Positions 31,819-43,130 of a DNA stretch of 64,000 nt are shown here, in pieces (position 1 is the first letter of the stretch; the number at the start of each line of letters is the position of its first letter). The translations under genes and the position numbers were made by a program. The stretch is taken from the NCBI GenBank assembly GCA_963556195.1, contig OY744517.1, positions 148,861,882-148,925,881 on the forward strand, written 5' to 3'. This DNA comes from Sepiola atlantica. Its lineage: Eukaryota; Mollusca; Cephalopoda; Sepiida; Sepiolidae. A model generated the notes under the pieces. It saw only the letters and a program-made list of their open reading frames with translations. It made no database searches and had not been told where the DNA came from.

Positions 31819-32480
31819 ACTGATCCCCCACTAAATTCTAAAATATTTCTTTTTCTTATCTCTGTTTTCCACGGTTTAAACACACAATCGCCTAAAAAGC
31901 CGAATGTCATTTTTTCTGGGGGGAGGGGATATCGGAGGGTGTTAATTGCCAAATTTAATCATATTTAATTTTTTTGAATATTACGCATTTTTTAATATAC
32001 GTTCTTTTTTTATTTTAATTTAACCCAATTGATTTTAGTTATGATTACTTTTCGCGTGAAAATTGAATAACAAACTTGAAAATGATCTAATTAATTTAAT
32101 ATTTTATACCATAAAGGTATAAATAAAAAATATTAAAAGCTTGGATATTATTGTAGATGAACACCCCGATAAAATGAGCTTCTACTTTTTGAAGCGATTA
32201 CGTGTGAATAGCCTACAAAAAACTGGCGGAAAGAGAAACAACAACAAATATTTTAGAATTTAGACTGGGAGATTAGTTCTGCAAATAAATTTAACGTAAA
32301 ATGATGCTTCATTTTTTAACCATTCTAGGGCTTTATGGCAGTTAACCATTTTTTGCCATTGGAGATGAATTCGGTAAATTATTGTTTTTGGGCGATTGCG
32401 TTTGGGTTTACGACCTTGCCAGTCAACTTAGGATTAGTGTTAAAAATATATTAATTAACTGCCCTAATAATTTAGAATGA
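31600..32480. repeat. Complex inverted and direct repeat region
   Basis: ACTAAATTCTAAAATATTTC near 31,829 is mirrored by AATATTTTAGAATTTAG near 32,251. Weaker complementarity continues inward (ACACAATCGCC with GCGATTACGTGTG, GGGTGTT with AACACCC), giving a foldback of roughly 450 bp. A GGCGATTAC...GACCTTGCC segment at 31,629-31,665 is repeated directly near 32,391-32,422. Boundaries are uncertain. Confidence 0.55.
31733..31815. repeat. (TA)n microsatellite
   Basis: About 40 TA units. The opposing poly-Ile/Tyr frames are artefacts of it. Confidence 0.97.
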
Positions 32481-33060
32481 CCGTATAAAGAAGGATCTTA
32501 TTTTTAGAGGGGTGTAATTTAGCTCAGTGTGTTAATCTACACATTTACCAAAGTTTGTTGTTAAATTTTTTAAATTCTCTGAGTAATTATTTTTTTAATT
32601 AACGGCCTCCCATTCCAATTTAATTGCTACCCAGAATGCGGGTAGATTTTGTTAGTATGTTATAAAATAAAAACAACAATTATTATATTTACAGTTTATA
32701 TCGATTCTAATGATAATCAAATTACAAAGAAAAATGAAGATCAATTAATAGTTAGAAATAGATAGTAATAGTTTAAATAGTTATTCAAAAATTAGTAAAA
32801 TATCTATAAATAAATAAAATTACAGATCAGAGTTATTTGATACTGTAATTTAATGTCAGTTTCGAAGCAATGAATAACTAACATGTGTTTCTAGGAGAAT
32901 TACAAACATACTTAAAAAAATTCAAGCAATAACGCAACATATTGGTGCTTCGAGAGGGTTAAATACTATACACAATTGAAAATTATTCCCTATGCTGAGT
33001 TCACCCCCTCAACAAACATTGTTATAAAATTAAGAAGGTAAGAATAAATACATAATATGG
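32481..33060. other. AT-rich intergenic
   Basis: Nothing recognised. Confidence 0.4.
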
Positions 33061-33064
33061 TGTT

Positions 33065-33110
33065 ATATACTGGGCGAGTAACGCTCGGTGTTCCTGCTAG
33101 TTGCATAATT
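33065..33110 (-). repeat. GC-rich terminal box shared with 56.03 kb
   Basis: On the minus strand ACTAGCAGGAACACCGAGCG, then TTACTCGCCCAGTATA. ACTAGCAGGACCCGTTGCCC at 56,034 is clearly related. It may be the end of a dispersed retroelement. Confidence 0.5.
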
Positions 33111-33194
33111 AAGAATACAATTATATATTTGTAAAAGTATTTGCATATGTGATATCATACGTACGTCAATATTGACGCTTGCACCATTTATCGC

Positions 33195-33485
33195 TTGTCG
33201 ACGCAAATCAGGGATATCATCCTTCAATACATTTCACTTTGCTTTTATTTAGTTGTTTGGGTTTTGTGCGCGCGATTCGCCAAGAAGAAGCAAGGAATCG
33301 ATAAACAGCCTGAAGTGATAGAATTTCGAAAAATAACTTGCAGAAAAACGTTGGAAAGTTCGCAAAGTTATTTCAAACCGAACGTAGCCGGGAAGCAGAT
33401 CGGTCTTCTCAATCCGCCACGCTTTGACCCGAGGGCTGCACACGTGATACCGGTCCTAGTTTGGGCGGGAAAGTCTAGACGCTGA
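33195..33485 (+). CDS. Unrecognised 96-codon open frame
   Basis: The frame starts MSTQIRDIILQYISLCFYLV, giving a hydrophobic N-terminal third (about residues 8-28). A basic region (RFAKKKQGIDK, ITCRKTLES) and GLLNPPRFDPRAAHVIPVLV follow. GC content is higher than in the flanks, which could mean an exon, an element 5' region or chance. I know no family with this sequence, see no intron signals I would trust, and give it low odds of being a gene. Confidence 0.15.
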   Translation: MSTQIRDIILQYISLCFYLVVWVLCARFAKKKQGIDKQPEVIEFRKITCRKTLESSQSYFKPNVAGKQIGLLNPPRFDPRAAHVIPVLVWAGKSRR

Positions 33486-33734
33486 CACTCTATAGGCTTT
33501 TATGAACCGGATCTATAAAATAAGAAGGATGAAGCTTTAACGCATGACTTGGCTCGCTGTTTAGAGGAGAGAGGTGAGCGAGAGGAGGGAAAGTATTGTA
33601 ACAATGAATGATTGAAGAATCGCGAAACGGAGATTTTGGATGAGAATAGAACACCGATGATGCTGCGAGGGAGAATACAACGAAGATGATGCGGACAAGC
33701 AAACTAAAACAAACTAACAATATACTGAATAAAA

Positions 33735-33960
33735 TGGGCGGTGACGGTGACTTAGTGGTTAAGACTGGCAAGCTGGATGTGCCAAGTTCTAATCCAGTGC
33801 GTTCCATAGACACACTTTCACTTAGGATGTTCGCAATCATCACGTGGCACCTCCTGTAAGTACCCGATGTCTTTCTAGAAATAATTCTAACTAGAATGAT
33901 ATCGGGGAAACGAATGCCAATACTATAACCATCTGATCAATACGTAATGAATGAACTAAG
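33735..33960 (+). mobile_element. tRNA-derived SINE
   Basis: GTGACTTAGTGGTTAAGA-like sequence at 33,748-33,764 is an A box, and AAGTTCTAATCC at 33,784-33,795 a degenerate B box. About 40 bp separates them, as in tRNA genes. A tRNA-unrelated body follows (CACGTGGCACCTCCTGTAAG, then a GATATCGGGGAAACG block). Confidence 0.6.
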
Positions 33961-34224
33961 TAACTTGTTTGTTGCTTAGAGACCCGGAGAGCAATGGTTC
34001 AATATACAGTGCGCGTAATGTATTTGAGGACATATGTTATTTTTCTGTAGCACGAACATTTTAAAAATGTATATTTTCTATATTCCAGCTGTATTTATTG
34101 AATCCGATGAAATTACACAAACAAATGAAGAAGCGTACAGTTACCATAACTATACAGGCCAAACATAGCAATTTAGAGAAACAACCATTTAAAAAAGTCG
34201 CTTAATCTTTCACTTACACCGTTA

Positions 34225-34352
34225 ATAAACCAGTTGAGAGAGAAAGGGAGACAGAGGGGGGAATCAGTCGTAGAGAGTGACAGAGTGAGAGAGAGAGAGA
34301 AAGAGAGAGAGAGAGTGAGAGAGAGAGACAGAGACAGAGACAGAGTTAGTCG
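34225..34352. repeat. GA-rich microsatellite
   Basis: GAGAGA and GACAGA units. The minus-strand Leu/Ser frame comes from it. Confidence 0.9.
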
Positions 34353-34359
34353 TAAGTAG

Positions 34360-35230
34360 AAGAAGAAAAACAAATTTATAATTACACAACAACTGAAGAC
34401 GCACACAAGTATCGTGACTATAAAGTATGAAGATAGCAGTTTAGAAATAGAATATTAATCTTTCGGATTCAAAAGTCTGCAAAGAGTTAACGGCCTTAGA
34501 TGGAATCTTATCACCATTATCAAAACGTGCAAACTATTCTAGACGCAGTGACAGCATTAGAACACTTGAGTTTATTCAGCAAGTGCAGCACACCGTTAGT
34601 GGTTATCCTAAAAGATACATGACGTAGACTGCATAATCACACCGTGTCAGAAGAAACAATCTGAAATGTACTCCACAAAGACATCATATGCACGTCTTAG
34701 GTGATGAGTAAAGGTCAATCTCGGTCAGAAAAGATAAAGAAACATTCACGAAGCAGAGCTAATAGGCTCAGGAAACGTAGAAATAGGTGGTGGAAAATTT
34801 TCATGATCACATAGTTCCTAACATTTGGCCTCCTAGCTCTCCAAGGCTCATTCGTTTTGACTACTATGTATGGAGCGTAGTTAAAAAATTTTGTTCAATC
34901 CTTATAACACTATATTATCCCTAAACTCTATATACGGAGAGTAATGTCCGATATGAACAAATGCCGCCTGATCTTAGCATGAACGCGATTCTGTCTGTGT
35001 GCGTGTGTCAGGCTAAACGTCAGAAACTTCACAGCATATCTTCAAAACATTACATCATTCAATTCGGTGTTACCCTGACCCGGTTATAGTAAAAGCATAC
35101 TGTAATATTAATTCGTTTGGGGTCACCAATGATTAATTAGTGAAAAGTGGTCTTTTTAATTTTCATTCGCATTTAGTTCAATCACATCACTTAAATTAGG
35201 TCAAACGCATCGATCTTTCTTTTTCCTGTT
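34360..35230. other. Intergenic, nothing recognised
   Basis: No repeat with clear ends, no credible frame. Confidence 0.4.
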
Positions 35231-35255
35231 TTTTTGTATTATATTGAACCATACG

Positions 35256-35257
<2 letters not shown>

Positions 35258-35296
<39 letters not shown>

Positions 35297-35388
35297 GACA
35301 GAGACAGAGACAGAGACAGAGACAGAGACAGAGACAGAGACAGAGACAGAGACAGAGACAGAGACAGAGATAGAGATAGAGAGAGAAG
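35258..35388. repeat. (GA)n and (CAGAGA)n array
   Basis: GA dinucleotides pass into about 15 CAGAGA hexamers, then GATAGA. The Arg-Asp and Ser-Leu frames are artefacts. Confidence 0.97.
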
Positions 35389-35389
35389 C

Positions 35390-35668
35390 ATTTTCACCAA
35401 CAAAGCTTCTTCATTAGAGCATGTGGAATACATAGCTGAAGGACTGCTTCCCTGCAGACTACAACATAATCGTCTTCATATCTAATGTCAACAAAGACTT
35501 TTCATACACCGGCTCCATATGTAATCATACTTAGTTCAGTTTATTAATATTCGTCAATCCTGTCATGAGGTTCTTCACTTTTCAACTAGCTATAATTCGA
35601 TCTCATTAATCCTTATCCTCGAGTGACCTTTTGCCTTGATAAATGGTAACCCGTCAGTAAAACAATAT
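35390..35668 (+). mobile_element. Non-LTR retrotransposon 3' end (family B)
   Basis: A shifted-frame reading gives [20 protein letters not shown], the family B C-terminal end. The 3' untranslated blocks CCTTATCCTCGAGTGACC and TGCCTTGATAAATGGTAAC match the copy at 30.3 kb. It ends CAGTAAAACAATAT and runs straight into the (ATT)n array. Its 5' side is cut by the GA array. Confidence 0.8.
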
Positions 35669-35669
35669 A

Positions 35670-35733
<64 letters not shown>

Positions 35734-35746
35734 ATTATTATTATTT
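35670..35746. repeat. (ATT)n microsatellite
   Basis: About 24 ATT units with one ATA interruption. It lies between the 3' ends of two converging retrotransposon fragments. Confidence 0.97.
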
Positions 35747-36421
35747 GTTCTCACTAGGAGTTCTCACACCAGTCATCGTCAGTGATTGCTCACTAATAAT
35801 AACCGGCTGTGTTCAATGGAGTCTGTGTGACAACAAGCCTCCTCAGATTTCCAGTACAGTCCACCTATTTACGATAACCATTGTAAATGACTTTGCGGTA
35901 TCGCAAGACCCGATTACCATCGCTGGGATTCTAGTGGCAATAAGCCTTCCCAAGGTCCCAGTACTCTCCACACTCTTCCAGTGGAGATCTGGTTAGTTTT
36001 CTTCCTCCTCGTTCCTCCCAGTCTTCATGACCCTTCACGACTATTTTGTGTGGTATCAGCCGAGGCTGGTGCCTTCACTTTATTTGGAGGGGGGGGGGTC
36101 AATTTATGAAATTCTATGCAGCTGTTTCCATCATTGCCGTTCTTTGTATGGTCTCAGAGATCCATTTGATTCCAATGTTTCCCGTTCGTTTTACCAGTAT
36201 TTTTGGGAGATTGTTCCTAGTTCTCCTACGATGATTGGTATTATGTTAACTCTCTTCTTGCTCCATATTTCTTTAAATTCTCTGGTAATTTTCCGTCTCC
36301 TTGATCTTCACTCTGTTGTTTGCTGGAACGGCAAAATCTACGATTTGACATGATTTTTCCTTCTTGTTGACTATTATGACATCCAGTCTCCTTGCTTGTA
36401 TGAGTTTATCTGTTTGCACCT

Positions 36422-36691
36422 CTATGTCCCAGAGGATTTAGTGTTTTCGTTTCCCAGTGCTGTCTCTACTTTATGTTTGTACCATTTGTGCGTGTTCGAA
36501 ATGTAGTCGTTTGCATCGTTCCCGGTGTACGGCTTTCCCCATGCAGTCCTGTCTATTCGTATATCTTTTTGAGTTAGTTTGCTGCATTCACTTATGCGAT
36601 TTACTGTTTCGTCACTTTGGCCACACAATCTGCATTTACTGTTTTCCTGGGTTTTATCTATTTTAGCAATAATGTACTTTGTCCTACTCAC
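36422..36691 (-). pseudogene. Zinc-knuckle region of RLE-type element
   Basis: An 89-codon open piece with CRLC...ETVNRISEC, where the family has CRLC...E.VNH.ISEC. It leads into the endonuclease region, where the frame is lost. The knuckle probably helps bind target DNA, by analogy with R2 proteins. Confidence 0.75.
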
Positions 36692-37278
36692 ATTGTTTTA
36701 TGCAGCTGTCAGTAGAGATTCCGTTTTTCTGTTCAAGTGTCCTTTTCTCAGGAATGTTGGTGGGTTTCTTCTCTTGTCATTCTTATGAAACGTCCATTTA
36801 ATTGTTTTCTTCCCACTTTTCTTTTCTTGTATTTTGTTTCTGGTTTCGGTATTCTCCGAGTTGTTTATTGGGATCGTGTCTCTTCCTATGGTGCTCAGCT
36901 TTTCTGTCTTCTAGGTTATGTATTTCTCCAGCTCTTTTTGGTGTCTTTCAGACAGTCTTCTATACGTACCAGTCCTCTTCTCCCCTCGCGCCTTTTCACG
37001 TGGAGTGTTCCGTATCGTCTTTTGGGTGTAGTGCTTGTGAATGGTCATTAAATTTCTAGTCTTCTGGTCCATGTGTCTGACATAATCTTTAGTTAAATCT
37101 ATGAATGGTGCAGAGTATCTTATTAGTGATACCACCCAGTTGTATGTTTACTTTAACTAGGTTACTGCTATATGATTTCCTTCATAAGAGTTTCCTTGTT
37201 CTTCCCATGTATTCTTTTCCAATCTTCTCTTTCATTTCTGTAGATTTGATGATGTCAGCTTCCAGAACTCCCAAGTAT

Positions 37279-37473
37279 TTATAGCTCTCCTGTTCGCCTA
37301 GCACCCCGATTTTTTTCTATTGTCTCCAGTTTCCCCCTTTTAATCTCTAGCATTACCAACGTTTCAATTCCAAATTCCATTTGAATTTCCTGGCTGAAGA
37401 TTTTGGTCGTATCTATCAGCTGTTCTAGTTCTGTTTTGCTTTTTGCTAATAGCTTCAAATGGTCTATGCACAT
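37279..37473 (-). pseudogene. Reverse transcriptase catalytic-box fragment, DD changed to DH
   Basis: CIDHLKLLAKS aligns with YMDDLKLYAKS of this family. The codons at 37,468-37,470 (Tyr to Cys) and 37,459-37,461 (Asp to His) are altered. The second change removes a metal ligand, so this copy cannot encode an active polymerase. Confidence 0.75.
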
Positions 37474-37685
37474 AAGGTGGTTTATTCTTTATTTTGTGTC
37501 TGCAAACTTGTGTCCGGCATCAAATGTCTTGAGTAATGAGTTGAGTGGTATCATAGCTATGCTAAATTATAATGGTGATAACGAGTCTTCTTGGAAGATG
37601 CTTCTCTCCGTTTTTATCTCAGTCACTTTTTGTCCTTCAGCTGTCAATTCTAGTCTCTATGTTCACATTCCGTTCTAAATGAGAT

Positions 37686-37812
<127 letters not shown>

Positions 37813-38125
37813 TTCATGCTTTAATTTACTATTTTAATAGTTTGTTTATAAAATTAATCTGGTGTTAAACTACAGAGTATGAAGTAGCGTATGTCTCTAC
37901 ATTTTGATAAGAGTTTGACACTTTTGTTAAATAAAATATTAATATTACGATATTACAATATGACAAGTTTTTCCTTTAGCAAACTTCGAATTGTTCTTTC
38001 TAAACTGGCGACGTTTTAACAAATTTCATCTTTATGATATGTCATTTTCCTATTGTATATTTAATATTCTTGATATATGTTGTTAATATGGTGGCCTTTG
38101 TATGTGCATCTTAAGAGATTCATTG
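37813..38125. other. AT-rich intergenic
   Basis: Nothing recognised. Confidence 0.4.
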
Positions 38126-38129
38126 AATA

Positions 38130-38310
38130 TCGTTGTTGCGGCAATATAAGTCTCAAATCCCTGCTTCAAGCGGTGTGTGACACAGATTTGGGTAATATTC
38201 GAATAAATCCTAAACGCCAGTGTTATGAGATGTAGGTCTCGCATCCTGGTCGCCTGTGTTGTGACGATGTAAATCTCAAATCATTGTCGCCAATGTTGTG
38301 GACTCGCAGG
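38130..38310. repeat. ~36-bp tandem repeat with primer-binding-site-like units
   Basis: Units near 38,214, 38,250 and 38,287 share CGCC(A/T)(G/A)TGTT(A/G)TG(A) and (G/A)ATGTA(G/A)(G/A)TCTC(G/A)(C/A)ATC. A weaker relative lies near 38,130-38,165. Read on the minus strand each unit has TGGCGACA or AGGCGACC after an ACA(A)CA. That arrangement resembles the LTR end plus primer binding site of some Gypsy elements. No LTR pair was found. Confidence 0.6.
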
Positions 38311-38464
38311 GCCGGTAATAATCAAGACAAAGACAATGGTATAATTAACAAAATGTGTTAAGAAAAATATGTTACAGAAGTACGCGTCATGATTCTGGGG
38401 CCATAACTGCCAATGAAATTCTATAAATACCCACGATTTTACGCGTAAATATTAAAGAACTATC

Positions 38465-38517
<53 letters not shown>

Positions 38518-38530
38518 GTGTGTGTGTGTA
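38465..38530. repeat. (TA)n-(TG)n microsatellite
   Basis: TA array followed by a short CGTGTGTGTG tract. Confidence 0.95.
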
Positions 38531-40085
38531 GCATTGATATTTTACTAGAAAAATGTGACCTGTTGGGTCATCCAATGAGTTCTGGTTAGATTATTTGTAT
38601 CTGGTAAAAGGGGGATTGCAAAATCAATTTTGATGTAAAAAATATATGGGCAAACTCCAAGATTAGTCTATTTCTGATCGCTGTACTTTCCGTTCTCGCT
38701 CTTTTGCTTTACAGCCAAGGCTTGAATAGGAATACTACATGTGGTGATACTTCGTTTATTAATAAGGCATTATTAAACCCATTTCTTTATTACCTTTAAT
38801 TGTTTAAAAAAACAGAAAGCGCTCGTGAGATATATAGATAGATAGTTAGAGAGATAAATATAGAAAGAGTGATAGAAAGAAAGAGAGAGGTGGAAGCGAA
38901 CGTCATAAATACCGCATTTAATACAAGCAGAGTGGGATCAAATAACGTAGAATTAGAGAGGGTGAGAATGATAGATAGTTGCTTGTAAGAGATGAGTTAC
39001 TTTATAAGTTAATCTCTAATATCGGCTAATTAAAACAATTAAATGTAAGTTTTCTCGAATATAACTTAATCTCAAAACTGAGGAATAATTTAGTAAATAT
39101 TTTGTGTTAACAAGATACATAAGAAAGTGTCAGAGAAGCAAATGTTGATTAACTCTGCTTTACTATAATAATAGATAGGAAACTCTTGTCTTTGAATCCA
39201 GTGGCTATACTCTTTACAATTTATTATCTAATATTCTAAACTTTTTGTTATTATTATATCTAAAGTACTGAGTTAAGATATAATAATTCCGTATATGTCA
39301 TTGGTTCAGTCCATTCTTGTAGTGAGAGTCCTACACGATAACAGTTACGTAGGCAGAACGTTCAAGCAGATTTCCACAGTATGAAACTTTAACGTTATTG
39401 GCTTTTAAGCTTGTAAAACTTTAAGATTACTTAACTGTAGACACAGCCAAATGCACACAGATGTGAGCAGATATGCACTTTTATGTTATACAAAACGAAA
39501 TATTTTAAAGTGTTTCTACACTGGAAATTTCACATTTATAATTCTAAGAGTGGGCCAGGGTTGGCTGAGAACATTTTTCTTCGAGTGATGAACTATAATC
39601 CGTTTAAAAGCAAAATCATGTCGGTGTACTCGTAAAACCCTGGATAAAACTGCACTTTTAAATGCAACATTTACCTTTTATTTGAATTGCTTCTATGTTG
39701 GTCACTTCCGGTGTAAATCGTGGCATGCGGAAGTGAATACGACTGTCGTTACTGCAAATGCTGACATTTGACAAAAAAATATTAAAAGCACAAAAATGAC
39801 TTCATTCATAAAAAATGTAATTTAAATTCCTTCATTGATAATTATTATTGTTAATGTGTTTATTTTTAAATATTGCTTTCTTGTTTATTTATATATGTTT
39901 TTGTCAACTTTTGTATCGATTTTTCAGGATTTCTTTCTGTGTATCCATCTTTCTGACGCTGAAAGTGAATTTTGTTTGATGAAAGGAAGACAGTTATTCA
40001 CACTTAAAAGTTACGAAGTCATTAAAAGTTAATTTCTTATAAATTCGTTGTGCCTCATTATATCTAACCTGTAACGCAACACTTT
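38531..40085. other. AT-rich intergenic with a small hairpin
   Basis: TCACTTCCG and CGGAAGTGA near 39,704-39,735 form a 9-bp stem with a ~14-bp loop. A GATA/GAGA-rich tract lies at 38,830-38,890. Otherwise nothing is recognised. Confidence 0.45.
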
Positions 40086-40089
40086 CTTC

Positions 40090-40540
40090 TTTAGGGAAAT
40101 GATATTTGTCATAGAAAAGATGTTGCTAGTCTCTCTCTATTCTATCGTTATTTCCTTGGTAAATCCTCGACTGGGCTCTAATATTTGGTTCTTCATATTA
40201 AGACATTCACAGCAAGAACTGATCCTTCTACCACAAAGAAAAATAGTTTACTTCTCCATCAATGTGTCTAGCATTAGCCAAAATTTCCAGGGACAACGCT
40301 TTTGCAGGAGATTTCTGCCTGTGTAACACATTACCGTGGTACTGCCTCTCTACTGATTACAATTTGGTCATCTTCAAATTAAATGTCAACAATCTCTGAC
40401 ATAAACGGTTGCACAAGCAATCAAACATGATGTTAGTTTCGTCTGTTGGCTGGCAATCATTTAGTTTCATTAATCTTTATACGAGAGTTGTTCTTGGCTT
40501 TGAGAGCAGAGACGTATCACCGTCGACAGTAAGAGCCGAG
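40090..40540 (+). mobile_element. Non-LTR retrotransposon 3' end (family B)
   Basis: The plus strand, reading across frames, gives RKDVASLSLFYRYFLGKSST, GKFPGTTLL-like then FARDFCLCNTLPWYCLSTDY and NLVIFKLNVNNL. This is the same C-terminal order as the copies at 29.9 and 35.4 kb. The 3' untranslated part has ATTAATCTTTATACGAGAG where the others have CTTATCCTCGAGTG. The longest surviving frame (75 codons at 40,099) is not the native one throughout. Confidence 0.75.
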
Positions 40541-40599
40541 TCATAAAGGATCCCACTGCAATATAACAGCATTTATCGACATTAATGTATAAGTCCTAT

Positions 40600-40865
40600 T
40601 CAGTGGATCATTTCGATGCACGTTGAAGGCTAGACTTGAGATTCTAAGAGTTGGAGAAATACATAACCCAGAACACAGAAAGGCTCATCACTGCAACAAG
40701 AGACACAGTCCTAATGACCAACTCAGGAAGCACCGAAACCAGAAACCAAAAGAGAAGAACAGAAATAGGCAATAAAATACCACATGGACGTTTCATAAGA
40801 CTGACAAGAGAAAATACCAACGAAAATAGTTGGGCATGACTAAGAAAAGGATTGCAGAATAAATT
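40600..40865 (+). mobile_element. RLE-type non-LTR fragment, linker region
   Basis: The 62-codon frame MEKYITQNTERLITATRDTV...GNKIPHGRFIRLTRENTNE-NSWA matches, position for position, the LEKYIT and KTIKWTF-like linker between polymerase and zinc knuckle in the minus-strand copy at 36.7-36.95 kb. Only this segment is kept. It points in the opposite orientation to that copy. Confidence 0.65.
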
Positions 40866-42040
40866 CCGGTATCTCGCGAATGTCGTCTGCTTTCAATCAA
40901 AAATCACGCTTTACACCGCAATGTTATATTATTATTTATTTGAATGTAAATATACATTTATAAATAAGAAAAAGCAATTACGAGTTTTTATATTTGGAAA
41001 ATGTAAGCGACCATCGGTATGCAATTGCGTTATTGCATGCAAAAGCCGCTTACTGTTCGAAAATGTCATTCTGCTATTCCGAGAATAAAGACGCCTGACT
41101 ATTTAAGTAAAATGAAATGGTACGTTTTATCAAAGTATGTATTTACTTCTGAAATCGAACGCACTATTTTTTGTCGATAATACATCATTTAATAGGAATT
41201 AATTCAGCAAATAAAAGAATAACAAGACCATTTACTTAGAAATGATCTTAATAATATTAAGAATATAATGAGGATTAAACTAAGCAATCAATAAAAAGAA
41301 TCACCGGTAGTTCAATGTACACGTCCTAAATCTAATTAGCTCAACAATAATATACAATAGTTTAATTGTTTTGTACGTGCCATGAAGGTGACCTCCATCT
41401 CAACATCTAATTACTCTGATTTGCATGAAATTTAATCTATATGTATTAGGGACCTATTAAGACAGATTACCTAAATTCCAAGATAATTTGAGTGTTTTAA
41501 AGATGTGTGAAGTTTCAAAATTCAAATATGTCCGATTGTAAGGAAAAGTTGTACGCAGTACTTACTCTGATAACAGATTCTTTTATATAGATTAATTCGG
41601 CGAATATTATGAACTAGTAAATAGTGAAATCAATACTGCAAGAAAGGAAAGTTAAATTAGTATCAGAATGTACTTGCCTTGAGCGTCGAGTATGTTTTTT
41701 AACGTCAAAACTATGGCTTGAAAATCTTTATCTTCTTGTAAGAAATATTTACATTTTGGAAAAGTTGTTCAATGAAAGATTGTTTTTAATCGATTTTGCA
41801 ATAAAACTGATCGGAAATATTACGGCATTTAAATCACCTGAATACTTTCGAGTTTATTTTCAACTCTTAAGTTATGAATAATAATAGCCGTACCTACTCG
41901 TTGTTGTCGGTAGTAGCGTACTTTTCTTTTCCCTTCGTTTATTGCTTTTTATACAACGTGATTAAGTGAAATAAGTCGTTGTAAAACTATAACTGATTTT
42001 AATGCTGTTTTACTATCTATTCAAAAATGAGTGGATGTAA
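40866..42040. other. AT-rich intergenic
   Basis: Frames at 40,852-41,088 and 41,624-41,881 have no motif. Nothing else supported. Confidence 0.4.
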
Positions 42041-43130
42041 ATTACTTTCAATAAACGTAATAATAATCTCGAACCGGAAGTAAGTTTATAATTCTCTATC
42101 TATTAAGTGAAGTGAACGAATCAAATCTTAATATGAAATAATTTATATAAAATTATATAAACTAGCATATTTTTACTAGTTGTCTTATTTAATTGCTCTT
42201 TCTCTCTTTCTATCGCTTCTCTTTCTCTCTCTTTTCCTCTCTATCTTTTCCTTTCTCTCTCTCTTTATCTCTCCCTTTCTCTTTCTTGGAATAGAACTTT
42301 CTGTGCGATTTAATAATTAGAGGGTGAATAATCAAATGTTGGAATGGCCGCCAGCTGTTTCATGATATTACATTACAATCTAATTTAATTACATAACTTA
42401 ATTATATATATTAAAAAAAACAATGTCTTTAATTAATTCGATTTATAATTTTTATTAAGATTATTATCGAGGAAAATATTTTAAATACATCTGAAAATCT
42501 GAAGAAAACAATCATGAGTGTATATTTACGAATATTAGTTTATTAGAAGCTTTAACACACATTAATTATGTAAATTTGAAAAACGGGTGATGTTTGTGGA
42601 ACCTTTGGAATGAGTAGATAAAGCAGCTGATATGTAGATATATCATGAATGTATATTTTCGAATATTAATTTATCAGAAGCTTTAAAACAAATTAATTAT
42701 GCAAATTTGAAAGACACGTGATGTTTGGGAATGTTTTGTAATGGGTGTATAAGAGCTGATAAGTAGATATAAAAAGAGAGCAATCAAAACTAATAATATA
42801 GTTTCGGTTTCAGACAGACATATACATAATCTCCATTATTAATAGATGTATTTACAGTTGTTTAGATGTTCTTTAAGCGTAATAATAATCTCGAACCCGA
42901 ATGTAGTTTATAACATTCTGTTAATTAAATGAAGTGAAACAATTTTTTAAGAGTCCTATTGATCTCAAAACTAAATTTAGTTTTAAATTTTGTATTTATT
43001 AGTTAAAATATTTAAATAATAAACAGCATGTAACAACTGTAATGCATTGTTATAGAAATGTTAGGAATATTTTTAGGTGTAATAATAATCTCTAACCTGA
43101 ATCTAGTTCATTGCCAGCGAAATATAAAAA
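42040..43130. repeat. Cluster of related direct repeats
   Basis: A GTAATAATAATCTCGAACC block followed by GAA(G)T(G)TAGTTTATAA appears at about 42,055, 42,880 and 43,080. Separately, an ATATTTACGAATATTAGTTT block with AATTATGTAAATTTGAAA and GTGATGTTTG occurs at 42,520-42,600 and again at 42,650-42,735. A CT-rich tract lies at 42,195-42,290. Looks like a decayed local amplification. Confidence 0.6.

Larger units (their letters stand above)
35747..37680 (-). mobile_element. RLE-type (R2/R4-like) non-LTR retrotransposon between (ATT)n arrays
   Basis: The minus strand from about 37,680 keeps the reverse transcriptase catalytic region (HLMCIDHLKLLAKSKTELEQ, then IFSQEIQMEFGIE, KRGKLETIE). A segment with SLIRYSAPFIDLTKD, RTRKLM-like MDQKTRNLMTIHKHY, and a linker with LEKYIT follow. 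The zinc knuckle CRLCGQSDETVNRISEC (His now Arg) and KWYKHKVETALGNENTK come next, then IIVGELGTISQK and a broken EIWSKKRVNIIPIIVGE region. About 300 bp of 3' untranslated sequence ends at the ATT array. Knuckle plus downstream PD-type endonuclease is the layout of R2/R4-clade elements. The catalytic Asp-Asp is Asp-His here, and many stops make it dead. Confidence 0.82.

Noticed and set aside
35234..35485. Arg-Asp repeat protein on plus and Ser-Leu repeat on minus
   Set aside because: Pure translation of the GA/CAGAGA array. The flanking parts belong to a retrotransposon tail in another frame.
36027..37059. Series of plus-strand Cys/Phe/Ser-rich frames, possible receptor exons
   Set aside because: They are antisense to the minus-strand reverse transcriptase and zinc-knuckle region.
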